Assembly (NCBI GenBank): GCA_900315455.1
Contig: OMZE01000022.1
Location: 1 to 64,000 of the forward strand
From: an uncultured Prevotellaceae bacterium
GTDB taxonomy: Bacteria; Bacteroidota; Bacteroidia; Bacteroidales; Bacteroidaceae
Reading direction: 5' to 3'
DNA length: 64,000 bases
A model generated the notes under the pieces. It had not been told where the DNA came from. It was given only the letters and a program-made list of their open reading frames with translations, and searched no databases. The translations under genes were made by a program, and so were the position numbers. Below are positions 42,946-51,462 of the stretch, piece by piece (the first letter of the stretch is position 1; each line of letters begins with the position of its first letter).

Positions 42946-44091
42946 TTAATCTGCCACTGGCGTGTAGTATTTGGGTTGCCCTAATCCCATTTCGGGATGG
43001 AGAAGGCAGAGGTAGTCGCGGAGAAGGAAGTCGGGCCGGAATGGCACCTCCTCGAAATACTTCACCTTTTGTGTGTCTACATACCAGGTATTGTGTTCCT
43101 TGAATGCTTTCATTTGCTTGTAGCCGGGATATTCTGCGGCCAAACGCGCATAGGTGAGACGTCCTGACCCGAAATGGTTGAAAATCCACACGTCGGAGTC
43201 GCCTGCCTTGTCGAGCACGGTCTCGAAGGTCATCGAAAGACTGCCGCCATGAGGGTCGTCAGCCCACGCGTAGGTGCCGTTGGCATCGGTAATGAGTTGG
43301 CCAACCGTACTCTTTCCACCCGCCACATACCATGTGGAACCCGTGAGTTTCTCGGTGATGATGGAACGCCCCTTAGGCATCTCCTGCGCGCGTGCTTTAA
43401 GGCCGTTGTATGACTCCAGCACCACGTTGAACAAAGAATCGGCTTCTTGTTCCTTGCCGAAGAGCATGCCATACAACTTCATCCATTCTGCCCTGCCTAG
43501 AGCCGAGGTTTCCATATAGTCGGCACACTCCATCAAGGGGATATGGATGTCTTCCAGTTGCCCGTATCCACCAGAGTTCTCGAAGGGCGAGAGCATCATG
43601 AGGTCGGGTTGCAGGTCGATGATTTTCTCGATGACGGGATTCATGCCGTCTCCGCAGTCGGCAATGACGCCTTGCTTCACCCCTTCGTGCACCCATGGCA
43701 GCGACATGTATTTCAGGTCGGCTACCCCAGCCAGTTGCTTTTCTGCATGCAGCCATTCCATGAGTTGACTATGGGAAGCGGTGAAAACCACGGCTTTCTC
43801 AATGGGTATGCGCACCACCGTTCCCTCCGGCAGAGAAGCAGGGAGGTCTTTTGTCTTGTCTACAAGCACATATTGGTGGAGCGAGGTGCCTTCTTTCCAT
43901 GGGTTGGCTATCGACACGGTGGTGTAGCCGTCGTATTTCACTATGGTGAGTAGTGAGGCATACTTCATGGTTATGGTGTCGCCCATGGCCACTGAATTGT
44001 CGCCTGTTGGGCGGCGGCAGTTGGTGTGGAACAGCATTGCCCCCAGTAGGCAGAGGATGGCAAAAATCTCTTTAGTATGGTTTTTCATCAT
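42946..44091 (-). CDS. ABC transporter substrate-binding lipoprotein (iron/cobalamin type), copy 1
   Basis: A 381-residue lipoprotein (signal ends LLGAMLFHTNC). It shares the layout of copy 2: an N-terminal beta segment (YASLLTIVKYDGYTTVSIANPWKEGTSLHQYVLV) followed by the class III binding fold (VFTASHSQLMEWLHAEKQLAGVADLKY; IIDLQPDLMMLSPFENSGGYGQ; GRAEWMKLYGMLFGKEQEADSLF). It probably delivers an iron chelate or corrinoid to the neighbouring FecCD permease. Two adjacent ATGs (44091, 44088) are equal start candidates. It follows a sugar transferase gene by 20 bases. Confidence 0.85.
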   Translation of the reverse strand: MMKNHTKEIFAILCLLGAMLFHTNCRRPTGDNSVAMGDTITMKYASLLTIVKYDGYTTVSIANPWKEGTSLHQYVLVDKTKDLPASLPEGTVVRIPIEKAVVFTASHSQLMEWLHAEKQLAGVADLKYMSLPWVHEGVKQGVIADCGDGMNPVIEKIIDLQPDLMMLSPFENSGGYGQLEDIHIPLMECADYMETSALGRAEWMKLYGMLFGKEQEADSLFNVVLESYNGLKARAQEMPKGRSIITEKLTGSTWYVAGGKSTVGQLITDANGTYAWADDPHGGSLSMTFETVLDKAGDSDVWIFNHFGSGRLTYARLAAEYPGYKQMKAFKEHNTWYVDTQKVKYFEEVPFRPDFLLRDYLCLLHPEMGLGQPKYYTPVAD

Positions 44092-44111
44092 GGTTGTGTT
44101 GGTGAGATGGC

Positions 44112-44729
44112 TCAGTTGTGTCCGTTGAATGGCTCCATGGTGAAGCCGTTGGTATTGCCTTCCTGGTTGATACCATCGCGGGCAAACACCTTCTTGAGCG
44201 TGATGAGCACTATTTTCACGTCGACGAGAAACGACAGGTGGTCGACATACCAGACATCGTACTCGAACTTCTGTGCCCAGGTGAGGGTGTTGCGGCCGTG
44301 GCACTGCGCCCAACCGGAGATGCCCGGCTTCACCTCATGCCGCCGCATCTGTTCCGGGGAGTAGAGTGGAAGGTACTCCGGGAGTAGGGGTCTGGGGCCG
44401 AGCAATGACATCTCACCCTTGAGCACATTGATGAGTTGGGGCAGTTCGTCGAGCGACGACGCCCTGACGATTTTCCCTGCCCGTGTGATACGATGGGCAT
44501 CGGGGAGCAGTTCGCCATTGGTGCCGCGCTCGTCGGTCATGGTCTTGAACTTGATGACCTTGAACAGTTTGCCGTCTTTTCCGGGTCTTTCCTGGAAGAA
44601 GAAGGCACCGGCTCCCTTGTTGGAGATGGTGAGCCAGATATAGACCACGAGCAGCACTGGTGAGAAGACGATGAGCACCAGTAGCGAAAAAACGATGTCG
44701 ATAACGCGTTTGAAGAAATGTTTGTACAT
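44112..44729 (-). CDS. Polyprenyl-phosphate sugar-1-phosphate transferase (PglC/WcaJ type)
   Basis: A 205-residue initiating transferase. It has the short PglC layout: one N-terminal membrane-embedded helix (IVFSLLVLIVFSPVLLVVYIWL) and the catalytic domain with FFFQERPGKDGKLFKVIKFKTM, RASSLDELPQLINVLKGEMSLLGPRPLLPEY and PGISGWAQCHGRN. It moves a sugar phosphate from a UDP-sugar to undecaprenyl phosphate, the first step of a surface glycan. No other polysaccharide genes adjoin it; it sits between a nucleotidase gene and the ABC locus, which is an odd setting. The sugar is unknown. Confidence 0.9.
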   Translation of the reverse strand: MYKHFFKRVIDIVFSLLVLIVFSPVLLVVYIWLTISNKGAGAFFFQERPGKDGKLFKVIKFKTMTDERGTNGELLPDAHRITRAGKIVRASSLDELPQLINVLKGEMSLLGPRPLLPEYLPLYSPEQMRRHEVKPGISGWAQCHGRNTLTWAQKFEYDVWYVDHLSFLVDVKIVLITLKKVFARDGINQEGNTNGFTMEPFNGHN

Positions 44730-44830
44730 AAAAATACTAATTTTTCATATTCAAGTTTCGCATTTGTACACTTTTACTGCCATTATGCATCCCGTCCTTG
44801 CCGTTTTTGCTTGGTGGGGTGACTGTGGCA

Positions 44831-46567
44831 TCAGTCGCCGAAGAGCAACTTGCGGTCGCGCTCGATGGCTGGCTTCGCCCATTCTTCGGGCACGAAGCGC
44901 CAGTTGTGGTGAGGCTGGGGATTCATGATACCGGCTTTCTCTATCTCTTTCATCAGGTAGTAGCGCTGGTCTTTCTCGCTCTGGTAGATGGTGCGTTGTG
45001 GCAGTTCGTCCTTGGGAATGCCTGCACCGCGTGTCACCAGTTCTCCGCCACCATTGGCCCTGTAACTGTTCATGGCCACTTTATACCATTTGTGTTCGTC
45101 GAATGGCTCGCCGTTGCTCATCTTCAGAATGCGCACTTTCTCTCCGTCGGGTTTGGTCACGTCGACTTCATAGTCGATGCCGGCGGCACTGTCGAAATTG
45201 AATGCCAGGTTCTTGAACATGTAGCGTTGCTTGTCGTCGGTGCTGCCATCATTGAGCAACATGATGTGGTCGTCGGGCGACTTCATGGTATTGACCCATA
45301 GGTCGTAACTCATCTCAAGGTACTTCCTCACTTCTTCGCCTGTCATCTTCAGTACATAGAGTTGGTTCTCGAAGCGGTAGAGGTTGAACATGTCGCTCAC
45401 GAACACGTCGCCGGCCTTGATGGACGTGTTGAACGACAAAGGCGCGTTCATGGAGATGTCGGCATCGGTGAGCGACAGTTGCAGGTCGTGGATGAAATCG
45501 GTGAAGGCCGCGTTGCCGAAATAGCAGTCGCGGGTGTAGATGGAGTTTTCGAACACTCCGATTTTCCTGTTCACGAAGGCGTTGATGCTGTCGATGTCGG
45601 CCTGGAAGTGGTTCACGTAGTCTTGGTCGATGTCATAGCCCGTCACGCTGACGACACTTCCCGAAACCTCTTTCTCCACCCTGCCGCGCGACCGTTTCTT
45701 GACGGAGATGGTGGCATCGGCTACCATCAGCGCGTTGCACGAGGGGTCAAGACAGAGCACCTCTTTCCCCTCGGTGTTGGTCACCTTTCCGGCAAATTGT
45801 GAGTGGTCGTGGCCGTAGAGGATGAGGTCGAACCCCGGCACTTCGCGTGCCACGCGGAGAGATGTGTTTTCCTCATAGGTGTCGGTGGTGATGCCGCCTT
45901 CCTTTCCAGAGTGGAAGAGTCCGATAATCACGTCGGGATGCTCGTTGGCCTTCAGATATGCTATCCATTTGCGGGCAGAGGCAACCATCTCGTCGAACCG
46001 CAGGCCGCTCCACAGATGCTCGTTGAGCCAGTTGGGGATGGCGGGGGTGAGCATTCCGAGGATGGCCACGCGCACCCCTTCGCGCTCGATGATGGTATAG
46101 GGCTTCACATAGGGCTGTCCTGTAGAGGTGTCGATGATGTTGGCGCCCAGCATCGGGCAGTTGACCTCTTTTATCCATTTATCGTAGACGGCGTGGCCGG
46201 TCTCCACGTCGTGGTTTCCCATGGTCTGGGCGTCATATCGCAGGTAGTTGATGACCGAGGCAGCCACATTGGGGATGTCGGTCTTCACGAAGTTGCAATA
46301 GTAGCAGGAGGGCTGGCCTTGGAGGATATCGCCGTTGTCGACGAGGATGAGGTTATTGCCATAGGTCTTTCTCAGTTGGCTGACATAGGTCGATACCCGG
46401 GCAAGTGTGCCCTCAAGGGGCTTCCGGTTGATGAAGTCGTAAGGGAAAAAGCAACCATGCACGTCGCTGGTTTGGATGATGCGTAGGGTCACTGTTTTCT
46501 TCTTTGCTTCCATTTGAACGGGTGTGATTAAGATTAAAGCCATCAAGGCGATGATAAAGTGTTTCAT
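44831..46567 (-). CDS. 5'-nucleotidase / 2',3'-cyclic phosphodiesterase family, exported
   Basis: A 578-residue periplasmic metallophosphatase of the UshA family (signal peptide MKHFIIALMALILITPVQMEA). Metal-binding motifs of the N-terminal domain are TSDVHGCFFP, DNGDILQG, TMGNHDVETG, GLFHSGKEGG and LYGHDHSQFAG; the C-terminal substrate domain (from about 345) includes APLSFNTSIKAGDVFVSDMFNLYRFENQLYVLKMTG. It hydrolyses nucleotides for phosphate or nucleoside salvage. A single base separates its ATG from the TamB-like stop codon, so the two are cotranscribed, an arrangement without an obvious functional link. Confidence 0.92.
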   Translation of the reverse strand: MKHFIIALMALILITPVQMEAKKKTVTLRIIQTSDVHGCFFPYDFINRKPLEGTLARVSTYVSQLRKTYGNNLILVDNGDILQGQPSCYYCNFVKTDIPNVAASVINYLRYDAQTMGNHDVETGHAVYDKWIKEVNCPMLGANIIDTSTGQPYVKPYTIIEREGVRVAILGMLTPAIPNWLNEHLWSGLRFDEMVASARKWIAYLKANEHPDVIIGLFHSGKEGGITTDTYEENTSLRVAREVPGFDLILYGHDHSQFAGKVTNTEGKEVLCLDPSCNALMVADATISVKKRSRGRVEKEVSGSVVSVTGYDIDQDYVNHFQADIDSINAFVNRKIGVFENSIYTRDCYFGNAAFTDFIHDLQLSLTDADISMNAPLSFNTSIKAGDVFVSDMFNLYRFENQLYVLKMTGEEVRKYLEMSYDLWVNTMKSPDDHIMLLNDGSTDDKQRYMFKNLAFNFDSAAGIDYEVDVTKPDGEKVRILKMSNGEPFDEHKWYKVAMNSYRANGGGELVTRGAGIPKDELPQRTIYQSEKDQRYYLMKEIEKAGIMNPQPHHNWRFVPEEWAKPAIERDRKLLFGD

Positions 46568-46568
46568 G

Positions 46569-49500
46569 TTATTTTTGTTTTGGTTTTTTCTCTTTTCTCT
46601 TGATACCAAGCAGTTCGCGCCATCCGTTGAAGTCTTTCTTCATGATGAGTCCCACGCCCTGCGTGTTGAGGCTGTTCTTGATGAAGTAGCGGTCGTTGGC
46701 CTGGTTGTACACCTTTACTGCCAGGTTGCCGTTGGGGAAGAGCAGGTAGCGGATGTCGAAGTCGCCGATGAAACTGGTGGTGGCATTGGGGTTGTCGCGG
46801 TATCCAAACTGTCCGTTGATGAGCAGTCGGTTATTGAGCAGCCGTCCGCTGAGCAAGCCTTCATACTCGGCATTGTTGAATCCTTCGTTTCCGGTCGAGA
46901 TATTGGCACCGAAGTTCCAATTGCTGGTCTTGATGAAATTCTTCAGCGCATTGTTGATTTGCTGGCTGATGGTTCCGCTGAGCAGGCTCTGCATGGCGAG
47001 GCTGGTCTGGCTTTGTCCCTCTTCGCCCATGTTGTTCGCTCTCTGGTTATAGAAACGTCCGATGGCGAGCAGGTAGATCATCTGCTGGTTGAGTTCCTCC
47101 TCGCTGTTGATGAGGCTGCGCACCATCTGCTCGGCATCGCTGCTCACTGTGGGCAGTTCCATGTCGAAGTCGACGAGCGGCTGTTCGGGTGTGCCGGTGA
47201 TGTTCATGATGCAGTTGACGCGGATATTGTTGGTGCTGAAACTCTGTCCCAGGTTCAGGTCGGAGAGGGGAACGCCATTCACCACATAGAGGGCTTTCAG
47301 GTTGAGCGCGGCATCGTAGGGGTTGCCACCGAAGGCGATGGTGCTGCCTTGCTGAAACTCGAAAGTCTTCTTGATGACATTCTGTATGGTGAGTTCATAC
47401 ACGCCGTGGTCGACTACGTAATTGCCGTAGAGGTTGAAGGTGCCTTTGTCGAAATAAGAAGCGCGGAGCGCACCGTTGCCGTTCAGTGCGATATAGTCGC
47501 CGCTCTCCGCGTCCATCAGCAGTCGGAGCGTGCAGTCGGGCGTGGCGTTGATGCGGAAGTTCATCCTGAGGTCTGACGAAATCACGGGCGTAGTGACCAC
47601 CTCTCTTGTTGCCTTGGAGGCAGGACGTGTGCCCGGTTCGCTGGCAGAGGGTAAGCCGGTGAAGTCGAGGGCTTCGGGAGTCACGTCATTCCATGTGATG
47701 AAGTCTTGGTTGCTGAGTGCCTCCGGACTCGCGGCATTGTAATAGAATACGGTGTTGGCGTTGGGAGTGGCGTCGACATCGATGACCACACCGTCGTCTT
47801 CGCTCTTGATATGGCAGTTGCCTGTGGCGTAGACGGTGCCGCAGAAGGTGTCGTCGCCAAACTCCTTGAAGTCGTAGGACAGCAGGTTTTCTGCCTGCAC
47901 GTTGATATCGAAGGTGAAGTCGCTGAGAAAGTCGTGGTCTACGCTGCCTGTGACAATACCATGGTGGTTGTTTCTGTCGTAGATGGTGTCGCTGCAGAAG
48001 ATGATATGGTTGGGTACGAGCAGCACGGTGTCGTTTCTCATCTCGTAGTGAGTGTTGAGGCTCTTCAGGAAGAACGGCCCGTTGGCCACTACCTTTCCCT
48101 CAAGGTTGATGTCACTCAGAGGACCGAAGAGCCGTAGGGCACCGTCGACACGTGTGTCGATGTCGCCCATGAAACTGGAGGTGAATTTCTCGAGAAACTC
48201 AACCGAGGTACCATGAGGGAGAATGTTGAGGTTGATTTCGCCTGGTGAGAGGGCGATGAAACCGTCGACATCGGTAGTGCCCGCATCGCCGTCGGTGGCG
48301 TGGCCGGATATCTCGATGCGGTTGTCGTGGCTGTTCCATCCTGCGTCTAACGCCATTTCACCTATCCTTCCGTCGGAGAACCTGAAGTCGTTGATAAACA
48401 GGTGGGCCAAGGCTTTGGGTGTATCGTACACTGAAGTGACGAAGGCATCGCCAGAGATTTTGCCTCCAAAGTCCACTCCGTTGACGTTGAGGATGTTCGA
48501 CAGGAAAGCAGCGTCGAGGTCGTTGAGGTCGACGTGTATGGTGTCGGTGGGGTTGTTGGTCACCATGCCCGACACCTTGACGTGCTGGTCGCCGTTTTCT
48601 ATGGAGAACTGGTCGATGACGATGTTGTTCTTCGATAAGACGAGGTCGGAAGGTTCAACGCTCCATGGTGTATCATTGAGGAAAATCTCTGATGGCATGA
48701 AATGCACGTGTGCAGTTTCGTGGTTGCTGGCATCGAGGAAGAATTCGCTCACTGCGCTGATGGTGCCATGCAATATCTGGTTCTCCTCATCGTCGTTGTT
48801 GAAGGTAATGTCGCTGTGGAGCAGGTTGTCGGCAGCCCTGGCGATGAGGCCTAGTTTGAGCCGTTTGTCGTTGTCGAGCAATTTGGTGAGTTCGGCCTTT
48901 GCCCTGAGTGCATTTCCCTCGGTGGTCAGCAGCAGGGAGATGTTTCTGAAGTCAGACTCGTCGTAAATGACGGCGGGGGCAAGAAGGGAAAGGTCGAGCG
49001 ATGAGTCGCTCTCGCTCATCGTGCCCTCCAGGGTTATCGGAGCGTTGAGGGTGAGGTCGAGGCCAAGCAGGTCTTTCGCCAGTCGGCTGTCGGTGATGAG
49101 TGCAGAGATGCGCAGGTCATCGCCATGAGAGGAGGTGGCGGGTGGCAGATAGGGCAGGGTGGGCAGTTTGCTCCTGATGATGTTGGTGAGGCTCTTCAGG
49201 AGTGTCTCGTAGTGGTAGTTGCCCTCCAGTCTCAGATGCCCGAAGTCGGTATTGATGGACAACTGTTTTTCGTGACTGTCGACATCTGATGACAGTTGGA
49301 GTTGTTCCAAATGGTAGGATTGCTTCGGCGTCTGGATGTTCAGGTCGGTGAGTTTGGCATTTCCGAGGAGATTGGAGATGTCGTTTCCTGTCATGTCGGT
49401 CTCCAGGTCGAAGTCGAAAACGTAGCCCTTGAGGTTGTCGGCAAGTCCCATCGCCTCGGGATTGAAATGCCGTGCCGAGGCGATGATGTTGAGTGAAGGC

Positions 49501-50936
49501 AGGTCGCCCGAGATGTCGACATGTCCGTTGAGGGCAATCTCGCCGTGCGGGTCGTCGATGCCGAATATGCCGTCAAATTGCCCGTTGGCGTAGTTTCCGT
49601 CGACCTGGATGTTGTTGTATGGACGATGTTGGTATTCGAGCAGGGAGATGAGACCCCTTGCCTCCATCGTCATTTCCTTGGAGATGGGCAACTGTCCTTG
49701 AAGGTCGATGGTGGTGGCAATCCTTCCGAACTTGTCGTCGTTGAGAATGCGTTGGAGATTGATGCCTTCGGTCTCCAGGTGTGCGGTAAATGACTTGTCC
49801 TTCACGCCTCCTGATGCCGACAAGTTGCCGGCTTCGGTATCCACATGTCCACGGAACGCGATTTCGTTGTCTTTGCAGCCTACCTCGCCCTGGCATGCCA
49901 CACTTCCGAGACGCAGTACCTCATCGGGTATCTTGACCATGTTTTCAAACCGTTGGGCTATTTTTGCGATGACTGGGGCTTGCGCCTCGAAGTTGCCTAT
50001 CTGGGCGAACCATTGAGTGGATTTTCCAGATGTGTCGTAATAGCCGCTTGCCGCCAGTTTGAGTTTTTCTCCGGCGTTCACGTTCAAGTAATCGCATTTC
50101 AGACTCGACGTCGTGCCCGAGAATCTGGTGGAGAGTGCTATTGGGGTGTTGATCTCTCGCAGTTGTGGCAGGAAAGCCTTCAGGTCGCTGGGTGTCACTT
50201 CTGCTTGGGTGACTGTGCCAGAGAACTTGAGCGACTGAGGGTTGAGTTCTCCATTGGAGAAAAGATATTCTGCCTTGAGGGTGTCGGAGGAGAGATGACT
50301 GTGGGGTAGGGCAATGTCGAAGTCAGTAAGAAGGGCGCTGTTCTTGTCGGCAACCAGGTGGAACGAAAGACCTTCGAGTTTCAGCCTCGTCTTCTCGGCA
50401 AATGACAGTCGCTTCACGCGCAGGTCAATGTCATTATCGGTGAGGTGGTTCAGAATGAGGTGTCCACTCAGGTTGTGCAAGTGCAGGTGCTTAGGAGTAA
50501 ATACGTCGTCATTCTCCGGGATGTCAAGTTGGTGGTAGGCGAGGTCGCCGTTGCGTATGATGACGGAGCGGATGCTGAGGTCGAGAGGCTGTTTGGCACT
50601 ATCGTCTTTCGAAGCAAGAGAGTCGAGCGCAAACTGGTAGTTGGGCTGAGCATCGGCAGAAGTCTTATAGAGGTTGGCTTTCAGTCCGAAGAGTTGTGCC
50701 GAGGAGATGGAGATGCGTCCATGAAACAATGGTGATATCTCGAATTTGGCAGACAGCCGCGAAGCGCCCAGCATGTGTTTCCCCGACTGGTCATAGATCA
50801 ACACGTCGTCGATGACGATGCGGTTGAGCAGTCCCAAGTCTACATGGCCCACTTCTACCTTGGTGCCGAGTTTTTCGCCCACGGCATCAGCCACCTGCTT
50901 GCCGATGAACGATTGTACGGCAGGCACGTGCAACAT
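46569..50936 (-). CDS. TamB-like (DUF490) intermembrane protein
   Basis: A very long beta-rich protein (at least 1455 residues). The N-terminus (LHVPAVQSFIGKQVADAVGEKLGTKVEVGHVDLGLLNRIVIDDVLIYDQSG) and the C-terminal DUF490 domain (about 1090-1440, LLINGQFGYRDNPNATTSFIGDFDIRYLLFPNGNLAVKVYNQAND) identify TamB. TamB proteins bridge inner and outer membranes and take part in phospholipid transport and outer-membrane assembly. The expected N-terminal membrane anchor is absent from this frame as started, but is encoded directly upstream, from 51008, without an ATG, GTG or TTG; see findings. The coordinates given use the first ATG. The 5'-nucleotidase follows one base later. A promoter lies at 51130-51160. 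Confidence 0.88.
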   Translation of the reverse strand: MLHVPAVQSFIGKQVADAVGEKLGTKVEVGHVDLGLLNRIVIDDVLIYDQSGKHMLGASRLSAKFEISPLFHGRISISSAQLFGLKANLYKTSADAQPNYQFALDSLASKDDSAKQPLDLSIRSVIIRNGDLAYHQLDIPENDDVFTPKHLHLHNLSGHLILNHLTDNDIDLRVKRLSFAEKTRLKLEGLSFHLVADKNSALLTDFDIALPHSHLSSDTLKAEYLFSNGELNPQSLKFSGTVTQAEVTPSDLKAFLPQLREINTPIALSTRFSGTTSSLKCDYLNVNAGEKLKLAASGYYDTSGKSTQWFAQIGNFEAQAPVIAKIAQRFENMVKIPDEVLRLGSVACQGEVGCKDNEIAFRGHVDTEAGNLSASGGVKDKSFTAHLETEGINLQRILNDDKFGRIATTIDLQGQLPISKEMTMEARGLISLLEYQHRPYNNIQVDGNYANGQFDGIFGIDDPHGEIALNGHVDISGDLPSLNIIASARHFNPEAMGLADNLKGYVFDFDLETDMTGNDISNLLGNAKLTDLNIQTPKQSYHLEQLQLSSDVDSHEKQLSINTDFGHLRLEGNYHYETLLKSLTNIIRSKLPTLPYLPPATSSHGDDLRISALITDSRLAKDLLGLDLTLNAPITLEGTMSESDSSLDLSLLAPAVIYDESDFRNISLLLTTEGNALRAKAELTKLLDNDKRLKLGLIARAADNLLHSDITFNNDDEENQILHGTISAVSEFFLDASNHETAHVHFMPSEIFLNDTPWSVEPSDLVLSKNNIVIDQFSIENGDQHVKVSGMVTNNPTDTIHVDLNDLDAAFLSNILNVNGVDFGGKISGDAFVTSVYDTPKALAHLFINDFRFSDGRIGEMALDAGWNSHDNRIEISGHATDGDAGTTDVDGFIALSPGEINLNILPHGTSVEFLEKFTSSFMGDIDTRVDGALRLFGPLSDINLEGKVVANGPFFLKSLNTHYEMRNDTVLLVPNHIIFCSDTIYDRNNHHGIVTGSVDHDFLSDFTFDINVQAENLLSYDFKEFGDDTFCGTVYATGNCHIKSEDDGVVIDVDATPNANTVFYYNAASPEALSNQDFITWNDVTPEALDFTGLPSASEPGTRPASKATREVVTTPVISSDLRMNFRINATPDCTLRLLMDAESGDYIALNGNGALRASYFDKGTFNLYGNYVVDHGVYELTIQNVIKKTFEFQQGSTIAFGGNPYDAALNLKALYVVNGVPLSDLNLGQSFSTNNIRVNCIMNITGTPEQPLVDFDMELPTVSSDAEQMVRSLINSEEELNQQMIYLLAIGRFYNQRANNMGEEGQSQTSLAMQSLLSGTISQQINNALKNFIKTSNWNFGANISTGNEGFNNAEYEGLLSGRLLNNRLLINGQFGYRDNPNATTSFIGDFDIRYLLFPNGNLAVKVYNQANDRYFIKNSLNTQGVGLIMKKDFNGWRELLGIKRKEKKPKQK

Positions 50937-51129
50937 GATATAAAGCAGTAGTATGGCACTGAAAAGAAACCATAATACTGCATTAATGACGCGACGTAAC
51001 TTTTTGATGCCTAAATTATTACTTTAATACCATTAATATAGTTTCGCATTCGCTCAACTTACTGTAACCCTTTTGATGCCATCATTACCTTACGGTTGTG
51101 AAGCATTGAGTAGCATTATTCTTCGGCTA

Positions 51130-51160
51130 CAAATTTACGAAGATTTCGTTATTCCGCCAA
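51130..51160 (-). promoter_or_regulatory. Promoter of the tamB-like operon
   Basis: TTG (51160-51158), 20 bases, TAAATTTG (51137-51130) on the minus strand. A start near 51124 leaves about 115 bases before the suspected ATC start at 51008. Confidence 0.55.
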
Positions 51161-51303
51161 CAATTTCCCCCAAAAAAGAGGGGTCGTAGGGGACTGTGGT
51201 TACTGTGGGATATAGGCAATAGAATGATATCCGAGGGAAAATCACGGCCTGCGGAAAATGAAGACTCAAAATGCTGCTCCCGACTTTTATGTATCAAAGA
51301 CGG

Positions 51304-51341
51304 ATAAAAATGAAGTGCCGGCTCTTTCCTGCCAGCACTTC
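51304..51341 (-). terminator. Terminator after the FAD/Fe-S dehydrogenase
   Basis: TGAAGTGC (51311-51318) pairs with GCACTTCA (51334-51341), the inner GGC/GCC adds three pairs, and on the minus strand five T residues follow (51310-51306). It lies 109 bases past the dehydrogenase stop. Confidence 0.75.
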
Positions 51342-51420
51342 ATTTAGTTCATGTCAATGTTCTTTAACTCTTGGGTTTACAGGTAGTTAAAGTGACTTAT
51401 GTTCTGAGAGCCTTAAATGC

Positions 51421-51462
51421 TTCAATCTTCAATCTTCAATCTTTAATTTTTAATTTTTAATC
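51421..51462 (-). repeat. 6-unit heptad array overlapping the dehydrogenase stop codon
   Basis: Three TTCAATC, two TTTAATT and one TTTAATC in perfect 7-base register. In the gene direction these read GATTAAA, AATTAAA and GATTGAA. The array spans the stop codon (51450-51452) and the codons for the final Ile-Lys-Asn. Confidence 0.85.
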
